In this document: piece after piece, positions 63,869 to 64,000 of the stretch
Position numbering within the stretch: position 1 is the first letter of the stretch
How the letters are laid out: each line of letters begins with the position of its first letter
From: Streptomyces sp. CB02009
Lineage (GTDB): Bacteria > Actinomycetota > Actinomycetes > Streptomycetales > Streptomycetaceae
Reading direction: 5' to 3'
Assembly (NCBI RefSeq): GCF_001905825.1
Contig: NZ_LIVV01000010.1
Location: 124,001 to 188,000, forward strand
DNA length: 64,000 nt
The notes under the pieces: generated by a model
Told to the model about the DNA's origin: nothing
The model's input: the letters and a program-made list of their open reading frames with translations, nothing else
The model's database searches: none
Position numbers and translations under genes: made by a program

Positions 63869-64000
63869 GTGGCGGACGAAGAGACCGTGCCGGCGCTACC
63901 GGCGACCAGCTGGGCCGTGCTCGGACTGCTCTCCTTCGGGCGGGAGTTGTCCGGCTACGACCTCAAGAAGTGGTCGGACCGGTCACTGGGGCTCTTCTAC
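63869..64000 (+). CDS. PadR-family transcriptional regulator, 3'-truncated by the window edge
   Basis: 44 codons visible. TSWAVLGLLSFGRELSGYDLKKW is the N-terminal helix and start of the winged helix of PadR proteins; the rest lies outside the window. Divergent from the LLM oxidoreductase gene, with an inverted repeat between, which suggests local autoregulation and control of the oxidoreductase. Effector unknown. Confidence 0.85.
   Translation, partial: MADEETVPALPATSWAVLGLLSFGRELSGYDLKKWSDRSLGLFY

Overview
The window is chromosomal DNA from a high-GC actinomycete, almost certainly a Streptomyces. The evidence is very high third-position GC, frequent GTG starts, 4-nt start/stop overlaps, and a gene order (rluD-like, phoD, dnaE, his operon, hisI-trpE, trpC-trpM-trpB-trpA, lgt, gltBD) that I recognise from memory as the conserved Streptomyces core. 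No tRNA, rRNA, CRISPR array, insertion sequence or prophage was seen.

Layout. 1-3.8 kb: end of a pseudouridine synthase gene, a GNAT acetyltransferase, a Na+/H+ antiporter and a small hydrolase. 3.9-10.2 kb, mostly minus strand: secreted zinc metalloprotease, Tat-exported PhoD, a membrane-anchored thioredoxin-fold protein, a membrane protein and a DUF2252 protein. 10.4-18.4 kb: dnaE, a 57-residue basic protein, a NYN nuclease-like protein and an ABC exporter. 18.4-22.5 kb, minus strand: YbaK-type deacylase, LON-domain protein and two proteins of unknown function. 22.7-28.4 kb: hisD-hisC-hisB-(54-residue membrane protein)-hisH-priA-ridA-hisF, one tightly coupled operon ending at a clear terminator. 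28.5-31 kb: ArsR-like regulator with MFS exporter. 31.1-38.6 kb: hisI, trpE, a Trp-associated membrane protein, two small membrane proteins, then trpC, trpM, trpB and trpA. PriA supplies both the HisA and TrpF reactions, which links the two pathways; trpD, trpG and a separate trpF are not in the window. 38.6-40.6 kb: a second thioredoxin-fold protein and lgt. 40.7-48.8 kb, minus strand: four consecutive ADP-ribosylglycohydrolase homologues, a PfkB/ribokinase, a class III CoA-transferase and a CitE-like lyase, nearly all overlapping by a few bases. 49.0-56.3 kb: a VIT1/CCC1-type transporter and gltB-gltD, with a candidate GlnR box upstream.

56.4-62.5 kb, minus strand, is the accessory part: a three-gene overlapping operon encoding a 1730-residue caspase-like / HD-like / Hsp90-type ATPase protein, a 109-residue Cys-rich protein and a 151-residue protein with three membrane segments. 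It lies between gltD and an LLM-class flavin oxidoreductase gene and looks less GC-rich than its surroundings. It resembles a prokaryotic conflict (immunity) operon and is the best candidate here for an undescribed system. The window ends in a divergent PadR-family regulator gene.

Recurrent regulatory architecture: many genes have a -10-like hexamer 6-8 nt ahead of the start codon and no ribosome binding site, which is the leaderless-mRNA pattern. Other structures of note are a 222-bp imperfect palindrome between trpM and trpB, three tandem repeat arrays, and a tandem palindromic operator in front of the ArsR-like gene.
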